A stretch of DNA of 36,946 nt from an uncultured Erysipelotrichaceae bacterium (GTDB lineage: Bacteria > Bacillota_I > Bacilli_A > RF39 > UBA660). Positions 1 to 8,174 of the stretch are shown here, piece by piece. Under the pieces are notes generated by a model. That model saw only the letters and a program-made list of their open reading frames with translations. It ran no database searches and was not told the DNA's origin. Location: the NCBI GenBank assembly GCA_902788975.1, contig CADAMI010000022.1, positions 1 through 36,946 on the forward strand. The letters are read 5' to 3'. The position numbers were made by a program, and so were the translations under genes. The stretch's first letter is position 1. Each line of letters begins with the position of its first letter.

Positions 1-128
1 AAAAGATTGTTATTACTTCAAACTATATCCCTGTTGAAGTATCTACAAATCTAGAAAATAACCAAGAAGTAACAATAAAATTACATACTGTTAACCAAAC
101 AGAAATAAAAGGCGAAATAATTAAATAA
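1..128 (+). CDS. 3' end of an unidentified gene (5' truncated)
   Basis: The third forward frame is open from base 3 to a TAA at 126-128 and gives 41 residues rich in Val, Ile and Thr, ending EIKGEIIK. The other two forward frames hit stops within 55 bases. The beta-strand-like alternation (VEVSTNLENNQEVTIKL) suggests the edge of a beta-rich domain. I do not recognise the family, and the start lies outside the window. Confidence 0.5.
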   Translation, partial: KIVITSNYIPVEVSTNLENNQEVTIKLHTVNQTEIKGEIIK

Positions 129-141
129 TTCGTCTTTTTTC
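112..141 (+). terminator. weak terminator after the truncated first gene
   Basis: A short AT-rich hairpin with CGAA/TTCG outer pairs overlaps the stop codon and is followed by six T at 135-140. The stem is imperfect, so this is a weak call. Confidence 0.35.
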
Positions 142-142
142 A

Positions 143-171
143 TTGTCATATAAGTATTGATGTGCTATCAT
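143..171 (+). promoter_or_regulatory. sigma-A-type promoter of the ORF6N gene
   Basis: TTGTCA at 143-148 and TATCAT at 166-171 are separated by exactly 17 bases. A strong SD (GAGGAGGG) follows before the ATG at 198. The promoter at 30849 starts with the same TTGTCATATAAG string. Confidence 0.65.
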
Positions 172-197
172 AAATATAAAAAATCGAGGAGGGAAAT

Positions 198-1108
198 ATG
201 AACGAAGTAATAGTTAGAGATGAAATAAAAATTGAAGATATGATTTATGAAGTAAGAGGAAAGCAAGTAATGCTAGATAGAGACTTAGCATTTCTTTACA
301 ATGTTGAAACAAGAGTTTTGATTCAAAAATATAAAAGAAATATCGAAAGATTTCCAACAGAATTTTGCTTTCAAATGACTGATGATGAACAGAATTTTGC
401 TTTCAAATGACTGATGATGAATTTAAAAATTGGAAATCACAAACTGTGATGTCCAATAACGACCGAATAGGATTACGAAGAGCTCCGTATGTTTTTACTG
501 AGCCAGGAGTAGCAATGCTATCAGCAATTATAAAAAGCGATATAGCAATCAGTATAAGTATCAGAATAATAAATGCTTTTGTATCAATGAGAAAATATAT
601 TTCAACAAATCTGATAGAACAAAAATATATTAATAATCAAGTAATGAAAAATACTGAAGATATAAAACTATTACAAGATTCCTTTAAAAAGTTTGAAGAA
701 AAAAGAAAAATAAATGAAATATATTTTAATGGTCAAATTTACGATGCATATTCTAAAATGGTGGACATATTAAATGAAGCCAAAAAAGAAATAATCATTA
801 TAGACGCCTATGCCGATAAAACTATCTTAGACATGATAAGTAAAATAAAAACAAATATATTACTAATAACTAAAAAACATAATAGTTTAAGTGAATTAGA
901 TATTTCTAAATATAAAGAACAATATAATAATCTAAAAATTATTTATGATAATACGTATCACGATAGATACATTATTTTAGATAACAAAAAAGTATATCAT
1001 CTTGGAACAAGTATCAATCATGCTGGTTCTAAAACGTTTTCTATTAATATTTTAATCGATGAATTTGTTATAAATGAATTAATTAATAAAATATCCAAAA
1101 TAACATAA
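198..1108 (+). pseudogene. ORF6N-domain (phage antirepressor-like) protein, frameshifted by a 32-bp tandem duplication
   Basis: The first 70 codons (198-410) encode the start of an ORF6N domain (VMLDRDLAFLYNVETRVL, then FPTEFCFQM). An out-of-frame continuation (407-1108) carries the rest: NDRIGLRRAPYVFTEPGVAML, a helical linker, and a C-terminal phospholipase-D-like segment with YHDRYIILD and GTSINHAG. Bases 358-389 are repeated exactly at 390-421. The repeat is 32 bp, not a multiple of three, so it breaks the frame. Removing one copy would give one continuous protein of 292 residues with the family's expected FCFQMTDDEFKNWKSQ junction. ORF6N proteins are known from phages and mobile regions and are thought to bind DNA; the role here is unknown. 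The strong SD and promoter are intact. Either it is a fresh pseudogene, or the duplication collapses and restores the gene at some rate. A sequencing artefact is possible but unlikely for an exact 32-bp unit. Confidence 0.8.
358..421 (+). repeat. exact 32-bp tandem duplication
   Basis: Two identical 32-base copies, 358-389 and 390-421, lie head to tail inside the ORF6N coding region. Each contains TTGCTTTCAAATGACTGATG. The second copy causes the frameshift. Confidence 0.95.
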
Positions 1109-1167
1109 AATTTAATAGCAATTTCTTATAAAGTATGTTATTATATAAGAGAAAGAAAGGGATAACT

Positions 1168-1710
1168 ATGGATGGAATTTTATTAAATACCGAAGAAAAA
1201 ATGGAAAATACGATTAATTCATTAGAAAATAAATTTACAAATGTTAGAGCAGGTCGCGCTAATCCTGCTATGTTAGATGGTATAATGGTCGAATACTATG
1301 GTACTCCAACACCATTAAAACAACTTGCTAATATCTCTGTACCAGAAGCCAGACAACTTATGATTAAACCATTTGATAAATCAATTTTAGGTGGCATTGA
1401 AAAAGCTATTTTTGAAGCTAACTTAGGAATTACTCCTAATAACAATGGTGAATGTGTATTCCTAGTAATACCACCACTTACTGAAGATAGAAGAAAAGAA
1501 CTAGTAAAACAAGTAAAAGCTTTAGCTGAAGAAGGACGTATTGCTTTACGTAATATTCGTCAAGATGCTAATACAAGTATCAAGAATTTAAAATTACCAG
1601 AGGATGTTGAAAAAAGTGGTAATGAAGAAGTACAAGAATTAATTAATAAATATAATAAAGTAATTGATGAAAAATTAAAAGCAAAAGAAAATGATTTAAT
1701 GACTATATAA
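1168..1710 (+). CDS. frr: ribosome recycling factor
   Basis: Encodes the 180-residue ribosome recycling factor, which with EF-G splits post-termination ribosomes. The three-helix-bundle signatures are present: VRAGRANPAML near residue 26, then ISVPEARQLMIKPFD and EDRRKELVK. The family is usually about 185 residues, so it is full length. I place the start at the ATG at 1168, seven bases after AAAGG, rather than at an in-frame TTG at 1135 that would add a non-conserved extension. In many Bacillota frr follows pyrH; here it sits alone between the broken ORF6N gene and the pheST leader. Confidence 0.97.
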   Translation: MDGILLNTEEKMENTINSLENKFTNVRAGRANPAMLDGIMVEYYGTPTPLKQLANISVPEARQLMIKPFDKSILGGIEKAIFEANLGITPNNNGECVFLVIPPLTEDRRKELVKQVKALAEEGRIALRNIRQDANTSIKNLKLPEDVEKSGNEEVQELINKYNKVIDEKLKAKENDLMTI

Positions 1711-1717
1711 TAAACAA

Positions 1718-1912
1718 TGATTTGGAAATAGTAATACCAGATTATTAATTTATAGCGAGTTAGTGATAGTGCAAGACTAATAATTGATAAGGTATGAATT
1801 CACCCAAGGAGTTTATACGTATAACTACGTTACAGTTTTGAGTGTATAACATAAAGTTATAAATAAAGGTGGTACCGCGATTTATTATCGTCCTTTAATT
1901 TATAACTTTTTT
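1718..1912 (+). ncRNA. T-box riboswitch (Phe-specific) upstream of pheST
   Basis: The leader has the conserved T-box sequence AAAGGTGGTACCGCG (1865-1879). Stem I can be traced: TTGG (1722-1725) pairs with CCAA near 1804-1807, AGTA lies in the 5' side of the specifier loop, and ATACC pairs with GGTAT. The 3' side of the loop reads GAATTCACC, putting the Phe codon TTC at 1799-1801 in the specifier position. A terminator follows: TTATAAATAAAGG (1857-1869) pairs with CCTTTAATTTATAA (1892-1905), with T6 at 1907-1912. Uncharged tRNA-Phe is expected to bind the specifier and the GGTGG bulge and favour the antiterminator, raising pheST expression when Phe-tRNA is scarce. Confidence 0.95.
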
Positions 1913-1933
1913 CTATTTAAAAAGGAGAAACTT

Positions 1934-2983
1934 ATGAATAAAAAAACAATACTTAATATGAAAGAAGAAATATCTAAATTATTTTTAGATAATCTAGATA
2001 TGAAAAAATTAAATGATTTAAAAGTTGAATATTTAGGTAAATCAGGCAAAATTACTGAATTATCTAAAGGAATGAAAGATATTCCAAATGAAGAAAAAAA
2101 AGAATTTGGAATGTTACTTAATGAGCTTAGAGTTTTATTTAATAATAATTATGAATCATACAAAGAAAAAATAGAAACTGAAGAACTAAATAAAAAATTA
2201 GCTAGTGAAGAAATAGATGTAACTTTACCAGCAACAAATATCAAAACAGGATCTCCCAATATTCTAGAACATATTATCGAAGAAGTTGAAGAAGTATTTA
2301 TGTCAATGGGTTATGATGTTGTTGATGGGCCAGAAATTGAAGAAGATAAATATAATTTTGAATTATTAAATATTCCTAAAGGGCATCCGGCTAGAGATGC
2401 TCAAGATACTTTCTACATTGAAGATGAAAATATCTTATTACGTAGCCAAACCTCACCAGTTCAAGCTAGAACTATGTTAGCAGCTGGTGGTAACAAACCT
2501 ATCAGAATGATTTGTCCAGGTAAAACTTACAGGAGGGATGCCGATGATGCGACACATTCACATCAATTTATGCAAATTGAAGGTTTACTTATTGATAAAA
2601 ATATTAGCTTATCTGATTTAAAAGGCACTTTTGATACCATTGCTAAAAAATTATTTGGTGAAAATTGTGTAACTCGCTTTAGACCAAGTTATTATCAATT
2701 TACTGAGCCATCTGTTGAAACTGATATCTCATGCTTCGTATGTAAAGGAAAAGGCTGTAGTCTATGCAAAAATACTGGCTGGATCACTGTAAGCGGTGCT
2801 GGTATGGTTCATCCTAATGTTTTAAGAAACTGTGGCTATGATCCTAAAGAGTGGAGTGGCTTTGCCTTCGGTTTTGGCGCTGAAAGATTAGCCATGTTAA
2901 AATATGGTATTAATGATATAAGAACATTCTATCAAACAGATCTAAGAGAAAGTATCACTTTTGATAGAAAGGATGTGGAATAA
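1934..2983 (+). CDS. pheS: phenylalanine-tRNA ligase alpha subunit
   Basis: Catalytic alpha subunit of the cytoplasmic alpha2beta2 PheRS, which charges tRNA-Phe. It has 349 residues (family about 340). The N-terminal coiled coil is followed by the class II aaRS core: GHPARDAQDTF near 150, RRDADDATHSHQFMQIEGL (motif 2), a Cys-rich loop FVCKGKGCSLCKNTGW, and motif 3 GFAFGFGAERLAMLKYG. The ATG at 1934 follows AAAAGGAG. The T-box leader directly upstream controls the gene, and the stop overlaps the pheT start (TAATG). Confidence 0.98.
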   Translation: MNKKTILNMKEEISKLFLDNLDMKKLNDLKVEYLGKSGKITELSKGMKDIPNEEKKEFGMLLNELRVLFNNNYESYKEKIETEELNKKLASEEIDVTLPATNIKTGSPNILEHIIEEVEEVFMSMGYDVVDGPEIEEDKYNFELLNIPKGHPARDAQDTFYIEDENILLRSQTSPVQARTMLAAGGNKPIRMICPGKTYRRDADDATHSHQFMQIEGLLIDKNISLSDLKGTFDTIAKKLFGENCVTRFRPSYYQFTEPSVETDISCFVCKGKGCSLCKNTGWITVSGAGMVHPNVLRNCGYDPKEWSGFAFGFGAERLAMLKYGINDIRTFYQTDLRESITFDRKDVE

Positions 2984-5349
2984 TGATAAGTTTAAATTGG
3001 GTTAAAGACTATGTTGATATTGAAAATGAAGACTTAAATGAGTTAGCTGTTAAAATTACCAAAGCCGGTGTCAATGTTGAAAGAGTTATTAATAGTCATA
3101 TTGATAATCTAGTTATTGGTGAAGTAGTCGAATGTGTAAATCATCCTAACAGCGATCACTTACATATCTGTAAAGTAGATATTGGTGAAAAAATTACTCA
3201 AATTGTCTGTGGTGCTCATAATGTAAGAAAAGGTATCAAAGTACTTGTAGCCTTACCTGGATGTATTTTGCCAGGAAATAATGAAATCAAAGCTGGATCT
3301 ATTCGCGGTGAAGAATCAAATGGTATGATTTGTGCCTTATTCGAATTAGGCCTTGAAGAAAAAACAGAAGAAAATTATAACAAAGGAATTGCTGAAATTG
3401 ACACTGATTTATTACCTGGAACCGATGCTAATATCTATCTAGGTACTGATGATACTATCTACGAATTAGATGTTCATAAACATCGAAATAACGATTGTTA
3501 TTATCACATTGGTTTTGCTTATGAAATTGCTTCAATTCTATCAAAAAAAGTAAATCTTCCAGATATATCTCATAAAGAAGATAATGATAATGTTAATAAT
3601 CATTTTAAATTAAAAGTAGATACTGATAAATGTCCATACTACACAGCTAAAATGGTTAAAAATGTAACTATCAAAGAATCTCCAGAGTTTATTAAAAAAA
3701 GACTAATATCTGCTGGTATGCGTCCTATCAACAATGTTGTTGATATCTCTAATTACGTTATGTTAGAATTTGGTCAACCATTACATTTCTTTGATAAAGA
3801 TAAATTAGGAAGTAATATCTTAGTAAGATTAGCAAAAGAAAATGAACCAATAAAAACATTAGATGGTGTTGATCGAGTATTAACAACTAATGATATTGTT
3901 ATTACTGATGGCACTAAACCCGTATGTATTGCTGGTGTTATGGGTGGTGAAAATACTGATGTTGATAATACTACTAAAAATATCTTAATTGAATCAGCTA
4001 TCTTTGATGCTGTATCAATTAGATATACCGCTAGTAGATTAAATCTAAAAAGCGAAGCCTCTATTAGATATGGTAAAGGTCTAAACTATGAATACACCAA
4101 TATGGCTATCGAAAGAGCTTGCCATTTACTTGAAAAATATGCTGATGCTACTATCTTATCAGGAACTATTATCCACGATACCTTAGATAAAACACCAAAA
4201 GTAGTATCATTTAAAACAAATGAAGTTAATACATTACTAGGTATAACATTAACTGATAATGATGTTGAAACTGAACTAAATAGACTTATGTTTGAATACA
4301 CTAAAGAAAATGATAAATTTCTAGTAACCATTCCTAATAGAAGACTAGATATTGATCCTAATGTCAATGATATTGCTGAAGAAATAGGAAGATTATATGG
4401 ATATCATAATCTTGTATCAACTTTACCTAAAGTAGAAACTAGAAGAGGTCAGTATATTGGTGATGTTAAAATCAGAAAAGAAATCTCTAAAAGATTAAGA
4501 TCATTAGGTTTAAATGAAACTAAAACATATACCTTAACTAGCCCAGAAATGGCTAATACATTTAAATATGAAGATAAAACACAAGTAGTTTTACCCAACC
4601 CAATGAGTATTGATAAATCAGTAGTTAGAACTACCATTATTCCTTCATTAATAAATGTCTATGAATACAATAAAGCTAGAAATATTAAAGATATTCTTCT
4701 ATATGAAATATCTAAAACCTATGATGTAAATTATGATGAAGATATGAAAGTATCAATGTTATTAAAAGGTAACTATATAACTAACGAGTGGCAACATACA
4801 AGTATTAAATGTGATTTTTATACTCTAAAAGGTATTATTGAAAATCTTCTTAACTATCTAGGATTTAAAAATAGATATACCTTCCAAAAAGCAACTGCTT
4901 CTGAAATGCATCCCGGTATGACTGCTAAAATCTTATTAGATAGAGAAGAGATAGGTATTATTGGTAGAGTTCATCCAAACTATAAAAAAGATGAAATCTA
5001 TGTTGCTGAATTATCCGTAACTAAACTATATAATAAACAAATAAAACCATTAAAATTTAAAGAAGCTACCAAGTATCCTGAAATAATTAAAGATGTTGCT
5101 TTCGTTATTCCAAATGAAGTTGAATCAGAAGTAATAAAAAAACAGATTATAAAATCAGGCGGTAGATTATTAACAGATGTATCTGAATTTGATTTATATC
5201 CAAACATCGAAGATAATAAAAAATCTATTGCTTACAAACTAACATTCTCAGATCCAACTAGAACTCTAACAGATGAAGAAGTAATGAATGTCTTTAACAA
5301 AGTAATATCAGAAGTAACTGATAAATGTAACGTTAAAATAAGAGACTAA
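2983..5349 (+). CDS. pheT: phenylalanine-tRNA ligase beta subunit
   Basis: Beta subunit of PheRS, 788 residues, the usual bacterial length (about 800). Domains in order: OB-fold tRNA-binding domain around residues 40-150 (IVCGAHNVRKGIKVLVALPG), B3/4 editing domain in the middle third (GMRPINNVVDISNYVMLEFGQ), B5 domain near 400-470 (VTIPNRRLDIDPNVNDIAEE), core, and a C-terminal FDX-ACB anticodon-binding domain (YPEIIKDVAFVIP to the end). The start ATG shares its A with the pheS TAA, so the pair is translationally coupled. A bidirectional terminator follows the stop. Confidence 0.98.
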   Translation: MISLNWVKDYVDIENEDLNELAVKITKAGVNVERVINSHIDNLVIGEVVECVNHPNSDHLHICKVDIGEKITQIVCGAHNVRKGIKVLVALPGCILPGNNEIKAGSIRGEESNGMICALFELGLEEKTEENYNKGIAEIDTDLLPGTDANIYLGTDDTIYELDVHKHRNNDCYYHIGFAYEIASILSKKVNLPDISHKEDNDNVNNHFKLKVDTDKCPYYTAKMVKNVTIKESPEFIKKRLISAGMRPINNVVDISNYVMLEFGQPLHFFDKDKLGSNILVRLAKENEPIKTLDGVDRVLTTNDIVITDGTKPVCIAGVMGGENTDVDNTTKNILIESAIFDAVSIRYTASRLNLKSEASIRYGKGLNYEYTNMAIERACHLLEKYADATILSGTIIHDTLDKTPKVVSFKTNEVNTLLGITLTDNDVETELNRLMFEYTKENDKFLVTIPNRRLDIDPNVNDIAEEIGRLYGYHNLVSTLPKVETRRGQYIGDVKIRKEISKRLRSLGLNETKTYTLTSPEMANTFKYEDKTQVVLPNPMSIDKSVVRTTIIPSLINVYEYNKARNIKDILLYEISKTYDVNYDEDMKVSMLLKGNYITNEWQHTSIKCDFYTLKGIIENLLNYLGFKNRYTFQKATASEMHPGMTAKILLDREEIGIIGRVHPNYKKDEIYVAELSVTKLYNKQIKPLKFKEATKYPEIIKDVAFVIPNEVESEVIKKQIIKSGGRLLTDVSEFDLYPNIEDNKKSIAYKLTFSDPTRTLTDEEVMNVFNKVISEVTDKCNVKIRD

Positions 5350-5350
5350 T

Positions 5351-5382
5351 AAAACGTTTAAGATTTATTCTTAAACGTTTTT
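5351..5382. terminator. bidirectional terminator between pheT and the convergent rluA-like gene
   Basis: AAACGTTTAAG (5352-5362) and CTTAAACGTTT (5370-5380) form a perfect 11-bp stem with a 7-base loop. A run of T follows on plus and a run of A precedes it, so it can stop transcription from both sides. The minus-strand gene's stop codon lies at its edge. Confidence 0.85.
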
Positions 5383-6241
5383 ACTTTATTATTTTATTAA
5401 ATTCTGATGGAATATCACTTTCAATGTGAATTAATTTTTTAGTAACCGGATGAATAAACTCTAATATATTCGCATGTAAACATAATCTTTTAATTGGATT
5501 AGTCTTACACTTATATTTTTTATCTCCGACAATCGGATATCCTTTCTCACTTAAATGAACTCTAATTTGATTTCTTCTACCAGTATCAATAAATACTTGT
5601 ACTAAACTATAGTTATTATTGCTTTTTAAAACAGAGTAGTGGGTAATTGCTTCTTTTCCTTGTTTATTTCTAGATGAATATACAAATTGTTGTTTATTTT
5701 CAAGTAGATATGAATGAATAGTTCCATTACCCGACAATTTACCATCGACAATTGCTATATAACCACGCTTCTTAACTATCGTATTCCAATTATCTTGCAT
5801 TTTATCTCTAATCTTTTCATTCTTACAAAACATTAGAACTCCTGACGTATCTTGATCTAATCTATGTACTACAAATATATAATTATTCTTATTATTTTGT
5901 TTAACATAATTAGATACCATTCTATAAGCTGTAATCTCTTTTTCCTTATCATTAGATATTGATAATAATCCACATGGTTTATTAATAGCAATTAAATAAT
6001 CATCTTCATATAAGATATCTAAGTTATATTCAGGCATTATTTTTTTACTATATGATATTTCAATCTTATCACCATCATGAAGGAGGTAACTACTATTAGT
6101 TATAACTATATCATTAACAGAAATCATGCCATTTTTTATATAATTCTTAATTGTTCTATTAGATAAATCTTTCTTAAAAATACTAATACTATTTAATAAT
6201 GTAATATTATCATGATTAATATAATCTTGTTTTTTATTCAT
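5381..6241 (-). CDS. RluA/RluD-family 23S rRNA pseudouridine synthase
   Basis: 286 residues. An N-terminal S4 RNA-binding domain (about 25-65, LSNRTIKNYIKNGMISVND) is followed by the RluA catalytic domain. The hallmark HRLDQDTSGVLMF at 126-138 carries the catalytic Asp129. NKPCGLLS near 88 and GRRNQIRVHLSEKGYPIVGD are further family blocks. The enzyme isomerises uridine to pseudouridine, most likely in large-subunit rRNA; the exact site cannot be read from sequence. The gene starts 4 bases after the stop of the acetyltransferase gene on the same strand, so the two are probably co-transcribed. Confidence 0.93.
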   Translation of the reverse strand: MNKKQDYINHDNITLLNSISIFKKDLSNRTIKNYIKNGMISVNDIVITNSSYLLHDGDKIEISYSKKIMPEYNLDILYEDDYLIAINKPCGLLSISNDKEKEITAYRMVSNYVKQNNKNNYIFVVHRLDQDTSGVLMFCKNEKIRDKMQDNWNTIVKKRGYIAIVDGKLSGNGTIHSYLLENKQQFVYSSRNKQGKEAITHYSVLKSNNNYSLVQVFIDTGRRNQIRVHLSEKGYPIVGDKKYKCKTNPIKRLCLHANILEFIHPVTKKLIHIESDIPSEFNKIIK

Positions 6242-6245
6242 ATAA

Positions 6246-6896
6246 TTACCTCAATATATGTTCTAAATCATTTAAATAATTTTGAATATTTATGAATACC
6301 TGTGATAACGGGTATCCGTCTACAAATGCATGACTAACTGTAATATTTAGTGCCATTTTATATCTTCCATTAATAAGCTGATATTTACCAAAACATATTC
6401 TAGGGACTGATAATGATTCTTTATCATCTGGAATTGGATGTGTAAGTGCAGTAAAATCAATCCAAGGTAAACAAGTAATATAGTATTCATTAAATAAACT
6501 ACCTTCATTATATGTATCTTTAACTTTTGTTTTAACTTTAGCTTCATCAACATCATGCTTGACAGTATCATAAAATATATCAAAATTATCATTATTTTTA
6601 CTTCTAACATTTTCAAATGTCCCAGCTTCAGTCATGACGGTATATGCTGGATTTATATCATCATACATAATGATTTTATTGTTAACATACCTTATTCGCA
6701 TTTCAGGGACACTATTTAATCCTTTGACCAAAATATATAAAAAGCAAACAAAAAATGATTTTTTTTCATTTTTAATATAATTAACTAAATCAGTAACATC
6801 AATTTCTTTATTGATTGAATAAGTTGGATTACTAAATGTATTAAACCAAGTAAACTGCTTTTTTCTATTCCAAGTATCTAAATCAATTTCTTTCAT
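6246..6896 (-). CDS. chloramphenicol acetyltransferase-like O-acetyltransferase (CatA type)
   Basis: 216 residues, the length of classic trimeric CAT subunits. It opens like CAT (EIDLDTWNRKKQFTWFN), contains FVCFLYILVKGLN and LPWIDFTALTHPI, and ends with the catalytic block SHAFVDGYPLSQVF, with His189 and Asp193 in place of CAT His195 and Asp199. The first His of the usual HHAxxDG is Ser here, but the catalytic second His is kept. CAT transfers acetyl from acetyl-CoA to chloramphenicol. Many chromosomal gut homologues of this type have untested substrates, so resistance is not proven. It sits with an RluA gene among housekeeping genes, with no mobile element near. Confidence 0.88.
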   Translation of the reverse strand: MKEIDLDTWNRKKQFTWFNTFSNPTYSINKEIDVTDLVNYIKNEKKSFFVCFLYILVKGLNSVPEMRIRYVNNKIIMYDDINPAYTVMTEAGTFENVRSKNNDNFDIFYDTVKHDVDEAKVKTKVKDTYNEGSLFNEYYITCLPWIDFTALTHPIPDDKESLSVPRICFGKYQLINGRYKMALNITVSHAFVDGYPLSQVFINIQNYLNDLEHILR

Positions 6897-6935
6897 AATT
6901 CATCACCAAAATTATTGTACTAAATTTTTTTATGT

Positions 6936-6964
6936 TTGACAATAAAATACAAATGTGTTAGTAT
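6936..6964 (+). promoter_or_regulatory. sigma-A promoter of the HTH-metallophosphoesterase gene
   Basis: TTGACA (6936-6941) and TAGTAT (6959-6964) with a 17-base spacer. It excludes the upstream TTG codon at 6936 as the start, since that codon is the -35 box itself. Confidence 0.8.
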
Positions 6965-6989
6965 ATTTGCCTTGAAAGAAGCGATAACT

Positions 6990-8105
6990 ATGATGCCTAA
7001 ACAAACTGCACAAATAATTGAATTAATCAAAGAAGGAAAAACATGTAATCAAATATGTGAAGTTATGAATTTAACTAATAAACAGTTATATCTAAGACTA
7101 ATGAATTTAGAAAATAAAGGATTATTCTTTAGAAGAAAATATTATTCAGACGGTAATATTTTATATCGGCAAATTAATAAAATCCCAGTTCTAAAAGAAT
7201 ATAAAAAAGTTCCATCTGGAGAAATAATAACTAGACCAGATGAAACAGAAATTAAAGTTATAGTTATTTCAGATACTCACTTTGGAAGTAAATTAGAAAG
7301 AATAGATTTACTTGATAGAGTTTATAATTATTGCATAAATAATAATATTCATATTATTTTTAATTGTGGGGATATAATTGATGGAACATTTGGACATAAT
7401 GATAAAAGAATTAAAGATGTATACAGCCAAATTGATTATCTAATAAAAAAATATCCATTTGATAAAAATATTTTAACTTTTGCCGTTGGCGGCGATCACG
7501 ACCATAGTGCTTTAACACGCGGTTATCAAGACATAATTGAAATAATTAAAAATTATCGTCACGATTTAATATTTCAAAATTATTATAATGCTATTATTAG
7601 TATTAAAAATGAAAAAATATTATTACACCATCGTGAGCCACAAGGAAAGTTGCTTGCTGATGGAAGAACCATTGATGGTAAAGAAATAATTCCGATAGTA
7701 CTAAATGGTCATCTTCATAAATACGTAGTTGAACAAACAAAATCTGATGGAGTTGTCAATGTTTTAGTGCCATCATTATCAGACATTAATGAATCATTTC
7801 CAACTGCTCTAGAATTAACATTAACGTTTGCAAAAGGTTATATTTCAAATGCCACATTTAAACAAATTTATTTTGGCGTAAAAGACACAATAATAAGTGA
7901 AGCGAATTATGATTTAAGTAATCACCAAATTATTCCAAGACCTACTATTATGTTTGAAGAATCATATTCTTTTGATGTTAAAGAAGAAAGTGATATTGAG
8001 GATACTTCTCAAAGAATAGCGGAACAAGAAACTAAACCACTAGTAAAGAAATTAGAAAGACCAAGCCAAATAGATAGATTTAATCAAAGATATAATTTAG
8101 AATAA
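6990..8105 (+). CDS. calcineurin-like metallophosphoesterase with N-terminal HTH
   Basis: 371 residues from the ATG at 6990 (a second ATG follows at 6993), behind GAAAGAAG. Residues about 5-50 look like a helix-turn-helix (EGKTCNQICEVMNLTNKQLY). The metallophosphoesterase core follows with its metal ligands: DTHFG (95-99), GDIIDG (127-132), GGDHDHS at 167-173 in the place of the usual GNHD/E, HHR near 214, and GHLHKY at 240-245. Such enzymes hydrolyse phosphomono- or diesters with two metal ions; the substrate is unknown. The HTH suggests nucleic acid binding, but this is inference. The tail from about 320 is polar and charged. Single gene: its own promoter before, a strong terminator after. 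Confidence 0.85.
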   Translation: MMPKQTAQIIELIKEGKTCNQICEVMNLTNKQLYLRLMNLENKGLFFRRKYYSDGNILYRQINKIPVLKEYKKVPSGEIITRPDETEIKVIVISDTHFGSKLERIDLLDRVYNYCINNNIHIIFNCGDIIDGTFGHNDKRIKDVYSQIDYLIKKYPFDKNILTFAVGGDHDHSALTRGYQDIIEIIKNYRHDLIFQNYYNAIISIKNEKILLHHREPQGKLLADGRTIDGKEIIPIVLNGHLHKYVVEQTKSDGVVNVLVPSLSDINESFPTALELTLTFAKGYISNATFKQIYFGVKDTIISEANYDLSNHQIIPRPTIMFEESYSFDVKEESDIEDTSQRIAEQETKPLVKKLERPSQIDRFNQRYNLE

Positions 8106-8107
8106 TT

Positions 8108-8146
8108 AAATAAAATCATCTAAAACAACAATAGATGATTTTATTT
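8108..8146 (+). terminator. terminator after the metallophosphoesterase gene
   Basis: AAATAAAATCATCTA (8108-8122) pairs with TAGATGATTTTATTT (8132-8146), a perfect 15-bp stem with a 9-base loop. The A-rich and T-rich flanks suit termination. Confidence 0.85.
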
Positions 8147-8147
8147 A

Positions 8148-8156
8148 TGGTATAAT
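8148..8156 (+). promoter_or_regulatory. extended -10 promoter (TGGTATAAT) of the ATP-grasp gene
   Basis: TGG immediately before TATAAT (8151-8156) is an extended -10 element; no good -35 is visible. Transcription from about 8163 would leave a leader of only some 12 bases, just enough for AGGTGAT before the ATG at 8175. Confidence 0.6.
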
Positions 8157-8174
8157 ATTCACCAGGTGATGCCT

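Noticed and set aside
407-1108. An independent gene starting at ATG 407
   Set aside because: The ATG has no SD and lies in the duplicated segment; the text is the direct continuation of the ORF6N domain.
4086-4637. Minus-strand frames inside pheT, and similar ones inside xfp, ezrA, secDF and rel
   Set aside because: They lie opposite well-supported genes, lack SDs and match no family.
6936-6989. Longer start (TTG) for the metallophosphoesterase
   Set aside because: That codon is part of the TTGACA -35 box, so it cannot be in the mRNA.
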